64,000 nucleotides of DNA from Bubalus kerabau (GCF_029407905.1 NC_073643.1:39218501-39282500); one strand, 5' to 3'. Positions 24,138 to 35,894 are shown, numbered from the stretch's first letter. Made by a program: numbers and translations. Notes: generated by a model from the sequence alone, not told the origin.

Positions 24138-24242
24138 CGTAATGTGATTGAAATGCCTGTGGTTTGACAACCTGATTACAGTCGTTACACACCACCAAGT
24201 AGAAATCATCGTGGGCTGGACAGAGACCAAATATTGGCATGT
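24138..24242 (-). CDS. ATXN7: ATXN7 coding exon: N-terminal zinc-finger block (partial CDS)
   Basis: This internal coding exon belongs to ataxin-7, the SAGA subunit that tethers the USP22 deubiquitinase module to the rest of the complex in the nucleus. On the minus strand the acceptor is TTTATTGCAG| and the donor is ACG|GTAAGTG. The 105 nt comprise the last two bases of an Asp codon, 34 whole codons, and the first base of the next codon. The peptide starts MPIFGLCPAHDD and ends VKPQAFQSHY. C18 and C21 (CNDC) and H33 form C-x2-C-x11-H. The final zinc ligand would lie in the next exon, which should begin ERRH by analogy with the family. I recognise MPIFG, AHDDFYLVVC and VVKPQAFQSHY as ataxin-7 family signatures. 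The N-D-C-N and QAFQSHY spellings favour ATXN7 over ATXN7L1, which I recall as carrying QVFQSHC. No stop or frameshift is present. Confidence 0.93.
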
Positions 24243-25530
24243 CTGCAATAAAGACAGAGAGCGTCACTCACTCACGTGGTTCTCATTAATAGGAAACCAT
24301 CTGGGGTGGTGATATTCCTAAAAAAGCTGCCTTATGATAAAGTGCACAGGATAAAAGTTACTCCAGTTTAAAAGTAACTGATGTGATGCACCATGACTAT
24401 GAAGAGAGAAATCAAATCAGGCTTACAGAAACACCATTATAAAGGGTTAAAATAAAATGCACAAGAAATCATTAGTGTGAGGTAAAACAGACCAGTGTAT
24501 TAAAATACAATCCATGAATCCCCTCACACAATAAAGCAACTTCAGGAGAAGTCTAATAAGGGTTATGAGGAAGACTCTGTAACCACAGAAAATGTCTAGG
24601 AATTCACAAAGCAGTACCATCTAATGGTTTTATTTAACTATGCATTCTATTCCAGCCATCAAGTCTCCGAGTTCTATGGAACAGTTAATAAAGGAAGCAG
24701 AGGTTTCCCTTAGAGGAAAATTGCTGGTTTTGTCAATATGTAATACAAAGAAAACTATTTTCATACTTTTTTTTTCTGGTCACAACTAACCTCCAGTCCT
24801 TTTGTTTACATACTGATGCCACTGGAGAGAAAGAACTTCAGTACAAGCATAACACTGCATACATCAATCTCAGTTCAATTACTGGAACAGGGCAAAATAC
24901 AAGTTGGATTTTTTTATAGTGAGAACTTAAACATAAAACTAGTCTACCTGCATATATATGTAAATTGAAAGTACACTAATTGATACTTGATAACACACGG
25001 TTAACCAAAAAATCCTAACTGCGGACAATTAATAAAAATTGCAACACCCAAGGGAACAGAGCGAACATTTCAAATCCAGAATCTTAACTCTTTTAAATAT
25101 TTCAGAATTGGTATTTTATACTAGATGCACTACTTAGAATATCTGCAATGAATGGATAATTAGCATATTTCAATTGGGCAAATTTTTTAGTAGACCAAAT
25201 ACCAAGTTTAAAGGGAGGGAAAAAATCTAAAAAGCTGATTAGCATCTGCTTTCTTTCCTGTAAGATTTAATTTCACCCTTTTCCACCCTGGGTGAACTGG
25301 GTGGTTTTAAAGGAAACAGAAAATGCCCTGAGGTGATGTAAAGTGATGATAATCTATAAAATATCAAATTCCTGATCTAATATCTTCACCTGGCTATAGC
25401 TCAGATTTTCTTAGACAGTTTCTATTTGCACTGAACTACACAGATAGCCTTTGAATCTGAAACATACCAGGGAGGGACACGATTCTGGGAGGCAGGAGCA
25501 GCACCAAACTTGTTCTTCGCGCTATGATCT
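24243..25530. other. Intron just upstream of the ATXN7 exon
   Basis: Unique AT-rich DNA. The exon acceptor tract (CTTTATTGCAG on the minus strand) lies at 24243-24253. No further exon seen. Confidence 0.55.
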
Positions 25531-25534
25531 CATT

Positions 25535-25700
25535 TTACCCTTGCAATTACTAAGGCAGATACCATTATAACCCTGCTGTGGAGAGGAGGAAACTGATTCA
25601 TAGAAAGGTGAATACTTTGTCTAAGTCAAATACCTGAGATTTCATTCTGACTCATAACAGTGGCTTGAATTTGGTGCCTTTAAGACCAGAGGAATACGAT
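25535..25700 (-). repeat. MIR SINE, minus strand
   Basis: 'acccttgcaattactaaggc', 'agataccattataaccctgc' and 'gaggaaactgattcatagaa' follow the reverse MIR order. Confidence 0.7.
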
Positions 25701-26227
25701 TTCTAGAAATTCTTTCCAGATGCCAACTCCAGTAAGTTGATTGTCAGAGCTGAACACCTCTGACCATATAAACTGAGAGAAGAACATAAGAAGGTTCTAA
25801 CAGATTGCTGATTTCTGTGACTAAGCTTAACAAGTTCATGACAAGAGCCAGTGTGCTATTTTCCTCGAAAGCAAGCCCACATTGAGTTAAAAATAGTGCA
25901 CGTGGGAGAGGGGAAAGGTTACATCCATGCAGTGATCCACATGTAATAAGCTACTTTCCATGGCTACATTTGACATGACATTTCATTAAAAAAAAAAAAA
26001 AATTAGACTAGTAGTTTACCTTAGGTTCCATATACCCCTAGCTTAAATGACTCTGATACAGGACAATTAAGATGGAAAAGCTGAATTACAGAAATGGCAT
26101 AACATTCATAACTTACACTAAAAAATATGAAATGTCTATAAATATAAAATCAATAGTTTCATTAATGAAATCAACTTAATTAGTTTTATTAATTAAACAG
26201 TAGCTAAAGCATTAAATTAAGTGATCT

Positions 26228-26411
26228 CGCCCACCCTGGCGCTCTGTGATGACCCAGAGGGATGAGATGGTGGGGGTGGGGGGGTGGAAGGGAGGCTCTA
26301 GAGGCAGGGGAGATATATATATATAAAAAATTATGGCTGATTTGCACTGTTGCATGGCAGAAACCAATACAGCAATGTAAAGCAATTATCCTCCAATTAA
26401 AAGAAATAAAG
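26228..26411 (+). repeat. Ruminant L1 3'-UTR end, plus strand
   Basis: 'gtgatgacccagagggatga', a G-rich run, 'ttgcatggcagaaaccaata', then 'ttatcctccaattaaaagaa' is the 3' terminus of the ruminant L1 family, severely 5' truncated. Confidence 0.8.
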
Positions 26412-26854
26412 TAAGTGATTTCAGTTGAGATTGAATTCAGTTTAGACTTGGGTCTCTGTGATGTGCCTGTTTTGCATGGTGCCTCATAGCACTCTATGTC
26501 AAGCTATGTGTATACGATAATGTCACTTTGCTAGAGAAGCAGATACTGCTGGGAATTAGCCCCCACTCCTTTATAAATAAGGCAATTGTAAAAAAAAACA
26601 AAAAAAAAAACAAAGACTGTATCAATCCTTTCAAATAATAAGAATGTGACTGGCCACAATGAGGCTTATGCAGAAAACTGTTCTTTTTCTGTTCTGATTC
26701 CTTTCATCCTTTTGTGAGACTCGGAAACACTAATAAAACTAAGTGAGTAAGGGGTCACCCTGTGAGCACCAGGAATCTATACTTCTGCAAAAAGTTCAAT
26801 TTCTTCAATAACTTACAATTTTTTGCAACTGATGATGACAATGATGATGATAAT

Positions 26855-27018
26855 CATATGGCATTTACTGAGAGACTACTATGTGGCAAGTTCTGAACCT
26901 TTAAGCACTTTTTATAAGGTGTGTCCTACAATAGGAGCCTAATTTTACTGATGGAGACAAGAACGCGTGTAGTGTCACCCAGCAAGAAAGTACAACCAGG
27001 ACTCAAACGTAGGTTTGC
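26855..27018 (-). repeat. MIR SINE, minus strand
   Basis: 'ggcatttactgagagactac', 'tatgtggcaagttctgaacc', 'ctgatggagacaagaacg' and 'caaccaggactcaaacgtag' in reverse MIR order. Confidence 0.7.
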
Positions 27019-28060
27019 ACCTTCTCTGAAATCAGTTCTTCAGCTCTTAGTAGCACGTCACATCTCCCTAAAAAGCCAGCATGTGTACGCATGTGCACTC
27101 ACACAATCCCCGTGGAAATGATGGTACACTGAAGTACACTTCATGCTACCCTATGAAACCAAGTTCCTGTGAGAAGAACCCAAAGCAACTTGACTTTTGA
27201 ACCTAAAGCAACTTGAATTTTAGCTTTCTAAATTCTTCCAGATATCCATATTTAGATGTAAACTAGGAGATACAAAATAATTTAAATGTCTTCTTCAGGG
27301 GGAAAAAAAGGAGTTCTATATCCTTTTTCTGCACTGAGACATTCCAGAGGCCTTAGCAACAGGAACAGCGTGTGGAATGTTGTGGTAACAGAGAAAATGA
27401 AATAATTTTTGTGAGAGACAGTTTCCGAATACTTTTAAAGTGTAAGTTCACAATCAGCCATCTATAAGTTAACATATGGAACTTGCCCAAATGCAAGAAG
27501 GAAAAAAAAAAAAAGCTTCATTTATGACAGAAAAGAAAGAGTTCCTATCAAGTTAAAATGAGTTCCTATTGAGTTAAAAAAAAAAAAGTTTACAAAACAG
27601 TCTTTAAATACACAAGTTAAATCATTATATGAAATACAATAAAAAGTTTTAAAACCGTACTTGATCCCATGGACTCTGACCTAATTTGCAAGAATGGATT
27701 TTATTGTGTGTAGGCCTGAAATTTTTCTCGGGATTCAGGTCATCCCAACCTTCCAATTAGTGAGTGGCCCGGCACCCACATCTAGGCTATCATGTATCAA
27801 CCCTTGGAGACCCCAGGCCAGCAAAGCAGGAAGGACTGGGTCCAGTCCCATGGACGCATGAGCAGAGCCTCCCTAGTCCTGTGCAGAATGAAGGCCCTCT
27901 GACCAAAGCCAGTCCTGACCAGTTACTTCCGTGCTGCCACCCTCGCTGGAGGACTGCGCTCAACAACCAAATGGACACTGCAGCCAAACACTGCACCTTT
28001 GCAGTCCCCTGTGCGCCTCCCCTCTCCCACGCACCCGAACTTCCACATGCCAACAACGCC
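27019..28060. other. Intron, GC content rising toward an L2; no gene
   Basis: A-runs at 27501-27513 and 27578-27588. A local imperfect duplication of GAGTTCCTAT..AGTTAAAA lies at 27540-27577. No exon seen. Confidence 0.5.
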
Positions 28061-28064
28061 CACA

Positions 28065-28800
28065 TTTCTGTCTCTAGCCCAGACAGCTCCTGAGCTCTGT
28101 CTAGACTCACATAGATCCAACTGCCTCCCAGACACCGCCATCTGGATGCCTTTCATACATCTCCGATCAAATGAGCACGTCCAAGAGAGCAGTACTTCCC
28201 ACCCTGCTTGTCTCCCACCCCCCACCCCAAGATCATCCCCCTTTTGTGTCAATGACCCTTCTCATCTTCGGAAGCTACACCCCGGACATTGCCCCTGACT
28301 CCTCTTTCCCTCATATCACCAGCAGGTCCGGTTACTCTACTGCCGCTGGCCACTTCTCTCCCTTGTTTAGGACCCACTGTAAAGGCTGTCCCCAGCACCT
28401 TTCCTGAGCACCGTGGAAGACATCTCCCACATGGCTGACAATCCCTTCCACATGGGTAACTGAGTAAGTCTGAAACTCTCCAACAGATCATGTGACTACT
28501 GTTAAAATTTCCCAAGAAACTTCCACTCCTACGGAATAAAATCCCAGCCTTTACCATAACCCTCAAGGCATGGCCAGAGGTTTATCCTCCCCGCTCTCCA
28601 CCCCCTGTCCCCTCAGCCCCTGGCCCTCTCTGCTCCAGGCACACCGACCTCCATTCTCTCCTTCTAAAGCTTTTTCTCTGCCAGGCGCTGCCCTTGCTCT
28701 TCACAAGATGTCTGGTGCATTCTCACACATCAGGGCTCAGCCCAGCTGTCATCTCTTTACAGGGCTATCTCCAGTCCCTCCCCAACCACGCTCAGTCACA
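28065..28800 (+). repeat. L2 LINE, plus strand (ORF2 3' part)
   Basis: The L2 order is readable: 'atccaactgcctcccagaca', 'ccatctggatgcctttcata', 'ggaataaaatcccagccttt', 'ctctgctccaggcacaccga'. The open frames on both strands over this interval come from the old LINE and have no splice signals. Confidence 0.8.
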
Positions 28801-28804
28801 GGCC

Positions 28805-28990
28805 TTGTAAGCAGAGTGGCTAACAGTGTGGGCCACTCCCCAGCACTCTGCATCCAATGTGATCTTGGGAAAGTTCCCTAACCTCTCTGAACTTCAGTCT
28901 CTTCATATGTCAAACAGTGATGATCATATTACCTATCACACCAGGTGCCTCCCAGGGTAGAAAGGCTTTAGAAGACCCCAGGAAGTGCTC
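28805..28990 (+). repeat. MIR SINE, plus strand
   Basis: 'gtgatcttgggaaagttccc', 'taacctctctgaacttcagt', 'ctcttcatatgtcaaacagt' is the MIR core. It lies tail to tail with the next, oppositely oriented MIR. Confidence 0.75.
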
Positions 28991-29145
28991 ACTCATGTCC
29001 CCCAACAGCCTGGGAGGTAGGAGTCATGCATCCTCACCGTACTGCTCAGCCAACTAAGGCACCCAGACAGTGAGATTTCACAAGCCAGTAAGTGGCAGAG
29101 TCAAGATCTGAACCCGGGTCTGCTGGGCCCCAAAGCCCAGCCAGT
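28985..29145 (-). repeat. MIR SINE, minus strand
   Basis: 'agcctgggaggtaggagtca', 'aaggcacccagacagtgaga', 'agccagtaagtggcagagtc', 'aagatctgaacccgggtctg' in reverse MIR order. Confidence 0.75.
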
Positions 29146-29785
29146 TCCCAGTGTACTCCCGGAAACAGCCAGAAGCTGCCTCCTCCCTGTGCGCCCACTG
29201 TCGGTGCCCAAGGCCAGAGCCCTGCGACCTCTGCACACCAGTACAGAGCTCCAGACGGAGTTCCTGAGTTTCTACCCTCTTTAGCCTCCTCCACTCTGCC
29301 ACCAAAGTCACCGACCTACAGAGTAATAAAGTTACTCCTCTCCTTGAACGCCTCTGCTGCCTCCCAAGTGGCCAAGTGGGACTGGACCCCTGACCTACTT
29401 CTCTATAAGCACGGGCCTCGCACCCTGAGTCCTCACAGCTCTCCAGGCGGAGTCAGCCTGCTCTAGACTCGAGGCTGCGCAGGTCTTCTCAGAACCTTCT
29501 TGTTCTCTGCAGTCCTCCAATGTGGACCAACTGTGCCTGCAGCAAAGAAAGCTTTCCTCTCTTCTTTCTGGAATCCCCACTATTCAACAAGAGCTATGCT
29601 CACACTCACACCCCTCACGGTCTGTCACTCACTGATGGAGGACTTTGAAGATAACGTGTACGTGGATGACTGTGTAGCTCTGTGTGACAGTAGACCCCTC
29701 GCCTTGCTTAGCAGATTCTGAGAAGTGCGCTCTCGCTGTGTGATGGTGAAGCAATGTCTGGCATCTGGAAATTTCCCACAGCTTC
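29146..29785. other. GC-rich intron, possibly diverged L2; no gene
   Basis: 'ctccttgaacgcctctgctgc' and nearby wording suggest decayed L2, but continuity with the next L2 is uncertain. No exon signals. Confidence 0.4.
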
Positions 29786-30175
29786 CAGTTGTTCTTTGGA
29801 TAAAAACTAAGGTCCCTGACAAGGCTGGCGCCCTGCACATGGCCTTTGTTCTGTCCCTGATGCACACCACGCTGTCTCCTGTCACAGCAGCATGGTGCCT
29901 GCTGTTCCCTCTGCTTAGACCCCCTTCCTCCAGATCCTCACCTGGCTGGTTGCTTCACTTCATTTGGTCTCAGCCTCAATGTCACATCTGTGGAGACTTG
30001 GCTGGTCAGGCCCCTGTCTGCTCTCACAGCCCTGCCTCTGCCTTGCCACACAGCACCGAGCCCCGTTTGTAACTATTCATCTAACTGTGGGAGCCTTAAC
30101 CTCCTCCCACTAGACTAAGCTCCGCATTTGTCTTGTTTTCTGCTCCAGTGACAGTGCTTAACAATGCCTAACCTG
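29786..30175 (+). repeat. L2 LINE 3' end, plus strand
   Basis: 'gttgttctttggataaaaac', 'taaggtccctgacaaggctg', 'gcctgctgttccctctgctt', 'ccagatcctcacctggctgg' and 'ctagactaagctccgcattt' follow the L2 terminal sequence. Confidence 0.85.
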
Positions 30176-30196
30176 AAGGATGAGCGGTGAGGGTGT

Positions 30197-30388
30197 TGGT
30201 CACTTAGTCGTGCCCAACTCTTTGTAACCCCACGGACTGCAGTCCACCAGGCTCCTCCATCCATGGAATTTTCCAGGCAAGAATACTGGAGTGGGTAGCC
30301 ATTCCCTTCTCCAGGGGATCTTCCCAACGCAGGGACTAAATGCGGGTCTCCTACATTGCAGGCAGATTCTTTAACATCTGAGCCATGA
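30197..30388 (-). repeat. Bov-tA SINE, minus strand
   Basis: 'cacttagtcgtgcccaactc', 'caggcaagaatactggagtg', 'acattgcaggcagattcttt' in reverse Bov-tA order. Inserted at the L2 terminus. Confidence 0.9.
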
Positions 30389-30689
30389 ATTCCAAACAAC
30401 TAATGCACGCACTAACATTACTGGGTGGACAGAAACTAAGTATTAGATGGAGTCTCTGTGGTGCCACCGAGTCCAGGATATAACTGCCCCTTTATGTCAC
30501 ATAATGTCACACAGTCACCCACTAAAACGGGGTGTCCACTCAGTAAGACAAAAGTTCAAGGGTGAGAAAGCTTCCCGTGAACACATGATCCTATTTCTAG
30601 GGCTACTTTCTGGTAGAATTTTGTGTTTCAGGGTCTGATTCTCAAATATGCACACTGGCAAATTCTCTTTTGCTAGCGTGTGCAGCGCA

Positions 30690-30915
30690 GTAACTCCAAG
30701 CAGTTCTGGAGTCAGACAACTGAGATCAAACCCCTATTCTTTCTCTTAGTAGCTATGTGAACACCATTAAATTATTAACCTCTCTGAACTTCACTTTCCT
30801 CATCTGTAAAACAGAGTTAACAGGACCTACATTTCACAGTGTTATGGTGAGGATGAAATGAACTAATCCATGGAGAGCATTCCGTGCTGAACACATAGTG
30901 AACACTCAGCAAAAT
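30690..30915 (+). repeat. MIR SINE, plus strand
   Basis: 'ttctggagtcagacaactga', 'tagtagctatgtgaacacca', 'ctttcctcatctgtaaaaca', 'gaggatgaaatgaactaatc': a well-preserved core and 3' half. Confidence 0.85.
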
Positions 30916-31526
30916 AAACAAAAACTCACAACATCACACACACTAAACGTTCTGCTGCAAGAGCCCCAGTGCTCACTGATGAAACTCTAAGGAGACTGAT
31001 ATACACACCAAATGGCAACTATTTTACAATGTGAGCTTAACTCTCCAGGGGTCTCAGCCCCTGCTGCTCCACCTTATAAGCAATGAGAGGCAGGGGAGAG
31101 GTGGAAGAGACTTGTGGGTGCATCCCACGAAGAAGATCCAAGTCCAAGTCTTGGAGCTTAAGCTCTACCCTGCAAGCATGGAAGAAGGCACAGTTTTAAG
31201 GAGGGAAGCCACATGATAGAAAAGGTCACTCTGGCATGAGTGTGGATCTACTGAGGTAAGCCTGTAGGAGGGCGATCCCCAAGGGCTGATGTAAAAATCA
31301 GAGCAAGACAGGAAGCAGTGATGAAGATGGGAGAGAGGAGACAGAAGACATGCTCTGGAGAACTCTACGAAGAGCCGGGGAGGGAGACCAGGCCATCCAA
31401 GAGGTAAAGGAGAGTGGAAGAAACCAAAGCTGGGCTGCAGTCTGTTCCCTGCTCACTGCAGCTACTGTGGCTGCAAGGATGGTGGGAGACACAGATGGGA
31501 AAACTCAGCCTGCTAAGGGAACAGAG

Positions 31527-31722
31527 CCTGGCAGTTAAAGGCACAGCTGTTAGAACCACACTGACTGCATTCAAATTCCAGCCTTGTCGCATGGCAGCCT
31601 TTACCTCCATTTCCGCATCTAAAAATGGGAAAAGAAAGAGCACCTATCTCACAGGTTGTAGGAAGAACTAATGAACAGATGTAAGATGCTTGGAACAACG
31701 CAAAGTACTTTGTAAACATAAG
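31527..31722 (+). repeat. MIR SINE, plus strand
   Basis: 'ggcagttaaaggcacagctg', 'tgcattcaaattccagcctt', 'tccgcatctaaaaatgggaa', 'cttggaacaacgcaaagtac'. Confidence 0.75.
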
Positions 31723-31799
31723 CCATTTTTTATCATCTTCCAAGAACTGTCTTCTGATCTTTGATCTAAATAGTGGCTGTTCTCCCCTCTGCCTATTCC

Positions 31800-32292
31800 A
31801 ACTCCCCACCATACACATACAGTAAGCAGCGATGCTTTTAAATCACAAATATCACCTACTCAGACTAAACCCTTTAATAGTTTACTATGTAAACTACTCC
31901 AATGTAGTCAGAAGGAAAATCAATACGTAGAAGGCCCAGCCTGATCTCTGCAACCATAAGACACAGTTCACTCCTCATCCACACCAGAATTCTACCTCCT
32001 CGACAGTTATACCCAAAGGCCAAGCACTTTCCCACCTCATGGCCTTGGCTAATTCTGTTCCCTCTGTACAGAATGCTTTGCCTGGCTGGCTTATATTCCA
32101 TTAAGAGACATTCCCTGACCACCCAATTTAAAGCAGGACCCTATTTCTTCAGACATTTCTCTCTCTTCACTCATTAGTGATTTATAATTTGTGTTTTGGC
32201 TATAACCCTAAGATATAAACCCCCAGAGGCAGTGGCTGCGTCTGCATGTCACAATGCCTGGCACACACTAGGTTCTCAACAAAAGAATTTCA
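31800..32292 (+). repeat. L2 LINE 3' end, plus strand
   Basis: 'cctcatggccttggctaatt', 'tgttccctctgtacagaatg', 'agacattccctgaccaccca', and the terminal 'tgcctggcacacactaggtt'. Confidence 0.9.
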
Positions 32293-32299
32293 GAAAAGC

Positions 32300-32500
32300 C
32301 TTTGGATCGAACTTCCTGAGTTCAAACTCCCATACTATTACTCGCTAGGAGTATGAACCTGGGCGAGTCCTCGGCTTCAGGACCCTTGTTTGTAAAATGG
32401 GGATGACAGTAGCAGCTACCTTAATGGGCAGCTGCGAGGATGAAGTGAGTTAGCATACACCAGGCTCTGAGAACCATGGCTGGCGCACAGCACGTGCTGT
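32300..32500 (+). repeat. MIR SINE, plus strand
   Basis: 'cctgagttcaaactcccata', 'tgaacctgggcgagtcctcg', 'tgtttgtaaaatggggatga', 'gaggatgaagtgagttagca', interrupted on its right by a Bov-tA. Confidence 0.85.
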
Positions 32501-32502
32501 GC

Positions 32503-32694
32503 CATGTGCTTAGTTGCTCAGTCGTGTCTGACTCTTTGTGACCCTATGAACTGTAGCCTGCCAGGCTCCTCTGTCCGTGGGGATTCTCCAAGCAAGGATA
32601 TTGGAGTGGGTAGCCTATCCCTTCTCCAGGGAATCTTCCTAACCCAGGAATCAAACCAGGGTCTCCTGCATTGCAGGTGGATTCTTTACCATCT
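32503..32694 (-). repeat. Bov-tA SINE, minus strand
   Basis: 'tgctcagtcgtgtctgactc', 'actgtagcctgccaggctcc', 'gtctcctgcattgcaggtgg' in reverse Bov-tA order. Confidence 0.93.
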
Positions 32695-32779
32695 TACCTC
32701 TTATGATTATGAATATTTCCATTTTTACTGTCAGTGGGTTACACTGGCCACAGTTTCTAAACTTTGCTGGTCTACGGCT

Positions 32780-32930
32780 ACCATCTTTTGTACACTCATT
32801 GTATTAAGTACTCACTGGATGTTAGGTATCATGGGAAATACTCTACATACATCATTCATTCATGTATTGAATGTCTACTATGCTTAGACGTGATTCACGG
32901 TTCTGGGTACACATCAGTGAACAAAAAATC
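32780..32930 (-). repeat. L2 LINE 3'-end fragment, minus strand
   Basis: 'cattcattcatgtattgaat', 'gtctactatgcttagacgtg', 'gtacacatcagtgaacaaaa' is the L2 terminus in reverse. Confidence 0.6.
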
Positions 32931-32969
32931 ACAACAGCAACGACACCTGAGAAGCAGTACGTACAACAA

Positions 32970-33165
32970 AAATAACAAGAGTCTAATTACCAAGCACTTC
33001 CTATGTTCCAGATACAGTGCTGAGTATTATTAGCTCGCTTCCTCTTCACAATACCACCCACCTTACAGGGTCACTATCTGCACTTTACAGATGAAGCAAG
33101 TGAGGAACAAGATTATCCGCCTTAAGTCACAGAGCCAGTATTTGGAGGAGCTGAGAGCTGAAGGT
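32970..33165 (-). repeat. MIR SINE, minus strand
   Basis: 'ccaagcacttcctatgttcc', 'agatacagtgctgagtatta', 'ctttacagatgaagcaagtg', 'cttaagtcacagagccagta'. Confidence 0.8.
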
Positions 33166-34609
33166 AGGCTACTTTCAAGTATGTGCTCTCCACCACCTCG
33201 CAAGATCCTCAGCACTGCCCAGGGCCATCCCCCTCTCCCACCTTGTCCAATCAGAGTCAACAAGACATCCTATCACACATCAGACTTCTCATGTTACCTC
33301 TGAACTGTCTGATTCTCAGCTATGCAAGGGTTTCCTTAGATACTAGGATTCTCAGCTCCATTAGTGTCTGAAACACTTCTAAGTAACCTGATGGATTGAC
33401 TTGGAAGGCTGGTCTGCACATAATTGAGCTTTTATTATGTTCAATTTCAAATTTATTTCAAATGGTAACTATCAATTCTGGATAATCAAAAGGAATGTCA
33501 GTGATATAATAAAAAAGTTTTTAATTGCTGTTACATGAGCTTTAACATCTTAACTGCACAAAAATAAAACAGAATTTTATTTCTACCTTCTATACAAACT
33601 TCTCCCAAATTCATATTCTCTGTTCTGAGAGGGGATCTGCACCTTCCTTTGACCATAAGACATTAAATGATAGAACCAATCAGACACACACACACACACA
33701 CACAAAGGTCAATTGACAACCTGCCAAAATGTAAAGCAACCAACCAAAGACCAAAAGACCAAAAAGCTAGAAGAAAACAGTTCTAATAGTTATTAATCCC
33801 TGGCTAAAAGTGGCCAACCTCATAGTGACCTTCCATAGGTAAGCTGTAAGTACTACTTTTGTCACTACTTGTACTGCAAATGAGATACAGTACCTGGCAA
33901 AGAAGAGAGGAAGCAAATATCAAAATCCTAGGGGATCTGGGTTAGGGAAGGCCAGGCAGGGCTATAGAGGGGACATACATGACAGGTCGCCTCATGGGTA
34001 CCTTTAGCTCCTCAAAATGTTGCCAACAAATTCTAACTTTTCAATCAGAAACCAAACCTGAAATGTGTCCTAAATCTAGAAGCACCTTCCAAAACCCTTA
34101 GGGAATCTTTACTGCATGACTATCCTTCAGCTAAGCTTGTAGACTATAAAAAAATACGGGCTGTAAGAGAGTTTCCCACTTAGTTGGTATAACCTCAAGA
34201 GAGGTACTTACCTCTAGAATGCACTTCCTGCATTTGAAAATCAGTGAAAACAATGATATCTATGTCAGGAGATTTTTGGATTGAAGGAGATAACCCATGT
34301 ATAATGCTTAGTTCTAAATCTGTCTCAACACAGTAAGCAGAGTGTATGTAAAGACTTAATAAAGAGTAGTGTCAATATCATCATTATTATTACTGTTAAG
34401 GTTACAGTTATAAACTCATGATTAAATTAAGAATACAATTCTTTTCTTCAAAAGGCAGTCAATATAGCAACACAACATCTGCCAAATATCTTCTATGCAG
34501 AAAACCCAAACCCACAACTCTTCACATAACTAAAAACAGCATTAACTATGGAATGCTATTACCTACTGACCTAGCTGTCTGTTTTCAAGTGGTTAGCTTT
34601 ATATAGACC
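33166..34609. other. Intron with a (CA)n microsatellite; no gene
   Basis: Unique DNA. A (CA)n run lies at about 33684-33704. No exon or transposon signature otherwise. Confidence 0.55.
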
Positions 34610-35209
34610 ATAGCCTAACCCAGAAAACCAACCTCAACAAATTTAAAAGAAATTGAAATCATACAAAGTTTGTTCTCTGACCACATGGAATCGAATTAGA
34701 AGCCAGTAACAGAAAGATACTAGAAAATTTACAAACAGAAATAAGACACTTCAAATAATCCATAACCAAACAATGTAACCTGTGATATTAACAGGCTACA
34801 TAAAAAAAACAAACCATACTATCATAATAGTTGATGCAGAAAAAATATGCATGATTTAAAAAAAAAAAAATTCAGAGACCCAAGAATAGAGGAAGTTTCC
34901 TTAACTTGATAATGAACCTTTACAAAAACCCCTACAACTAACTAATATCACACTTAAAGGAGAAAGGCTGCGTGCTTTCCTCCTAAGGTCAGAAACGAGG
35001 CAAGGATACCCTCTCTCTCAACAAAGCACTGAAGTTTTTGCCAGAGCAATCAGCCAAGAAAAGGAAACAAAAGTCATCCAGATTCAAAAGGGAGAAATAT
35101 AACTTTCTGCATATGCAGATGACTTGACGGTCTTATGCAGAAAACCACAAAAGTCTACCAAAAAACCTCCCAGAATTTACCAGTTTAGCAACATCAGAGG
35201 ACACAAAAT
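34610..35209 (+). repeat. L1 ORF2 fragment, plus strand (left part)
   Basis: 'tctctgaccacatggaatcg' (ORF2 upstream part) and later 'gccagagcaatcagccaaga', 'tgcatatgcagatgacttga' and 'acaaaagtctaccaaaaaac' (reverse-transcriptase region) follow L1 ORF2 order. The reading frame is broken many times. It resumes at 35607. Confidence 0.8.
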
Positions 35210-35598
35210 TTCTTAGTCTATTTGGGCTGCTTTAATAAAATAACGTAGTCTGCGTGGCTTACAAACAACAAACATTTATTTCTCAACAGTCCTGGGAGCT
35301 GGGAAATCTAAGATGAAGGCACCAGTGCATTGAGTATCTGGTGAAAGCCTGCTTTCTGGTTCTGAGTCCTCTGTTCACTGTGTCCTCCACACAGAGGAAG
35401 AGGCGCTGGAGCTCTCTGAAGTCTCCTTTACAAGAGCACTAATGTCATTCATGAGAGCTCTACCCTCATGACCTAACTACTTCCCCAAAGGCCTCATCCC
35501 TCCAAAAATCATCACACTGGGGGTTAGATTTCAACACATGAATTTTGTGTGTGGAGGCGGGGTGGAAAGGGGAACGGGACTCAGACATTCAATCTGTG
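35210..35598 (+). mobile_element. Dispersed mammalian repeat inserted into the L1 (family not named)
   Basis: About 389 bp starting TTCTTAGTCTATTTGGGCTG and ending CAGACATTCAATCTGTG. Internal wording such as 'tttatttctcaacagtcctg', 'gggagctgggaaatctaaga' and 'catgagagctctaccctcat' is familiar from many mammalian genomes. It interrupts L1 ORF2 and is flanked by CACAAAAT (35202-35209) and CACAAGAT (35599-35606), an 8-bp target duplication with one mismatch. I cannot name the family. The 8-bp duplication would fit a hAT-type element, but no inverted termini were seen. The strand is the orientation I am used to seeing, not proven. Confidence 0.6.
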
Positions 35599-35606
35599 CA
35601 CAAGAT

Positions 35607-35700
35607 CAACATAAAAAAACAACTTTATTTCTATATATTTGCAATGAACACATGAAAACCAAAATCAAATGGCTAGACTTCAGCTGGCATGTTAAGCAAA
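35607..35700 (+). repeat. L1 ORF2 fragment, plus strand (right part)
   Basis: After the insert the L1 ORF2 text resumes: 'caacataaaaaaacaacttt' followed by 'tttctatatatttgcaatga' corresponds to the segment that normally follows the ORF2 text at 35150-35209. Confidence 0.65.
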
Positions 35701-35831
35701 TTATTTGCTTTATGGCATAGCTGAGTGTTATCCAACAGCCATGTGGCTATGATGAAATCTATATCTTTCATAACTTCCTTAAAAGGGATGTTATAATTAT
35801 CTCATATTTGTAAAGTCTCTAAATATCTTAC

Positions 35832-35894
35832 CAAAAGCATGCCTCAGAAGATGCCTCAGAAGATTTGATTCAAAAAGCATGCCTCAGAAGATGC
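35832..35894 (+). repeat. Local tandem duplication of about 39 bp
   Basis: CAAAAGCATGCCTCAGAAGA occurs twice (from 35832 and from about 35871), with an extra partial GCCTCAGAAGAT copy inside the first unit. No gene is implied. Confidence 0.6.

Noticed and set aside
27764..29885. Cluster of open frames on both strands in GC-rich DNA, looking like a multi-exon gene
   Set aside because: The sequence follows L2 and MIR consensus order; frames are chance products of old GC-rich repeats.
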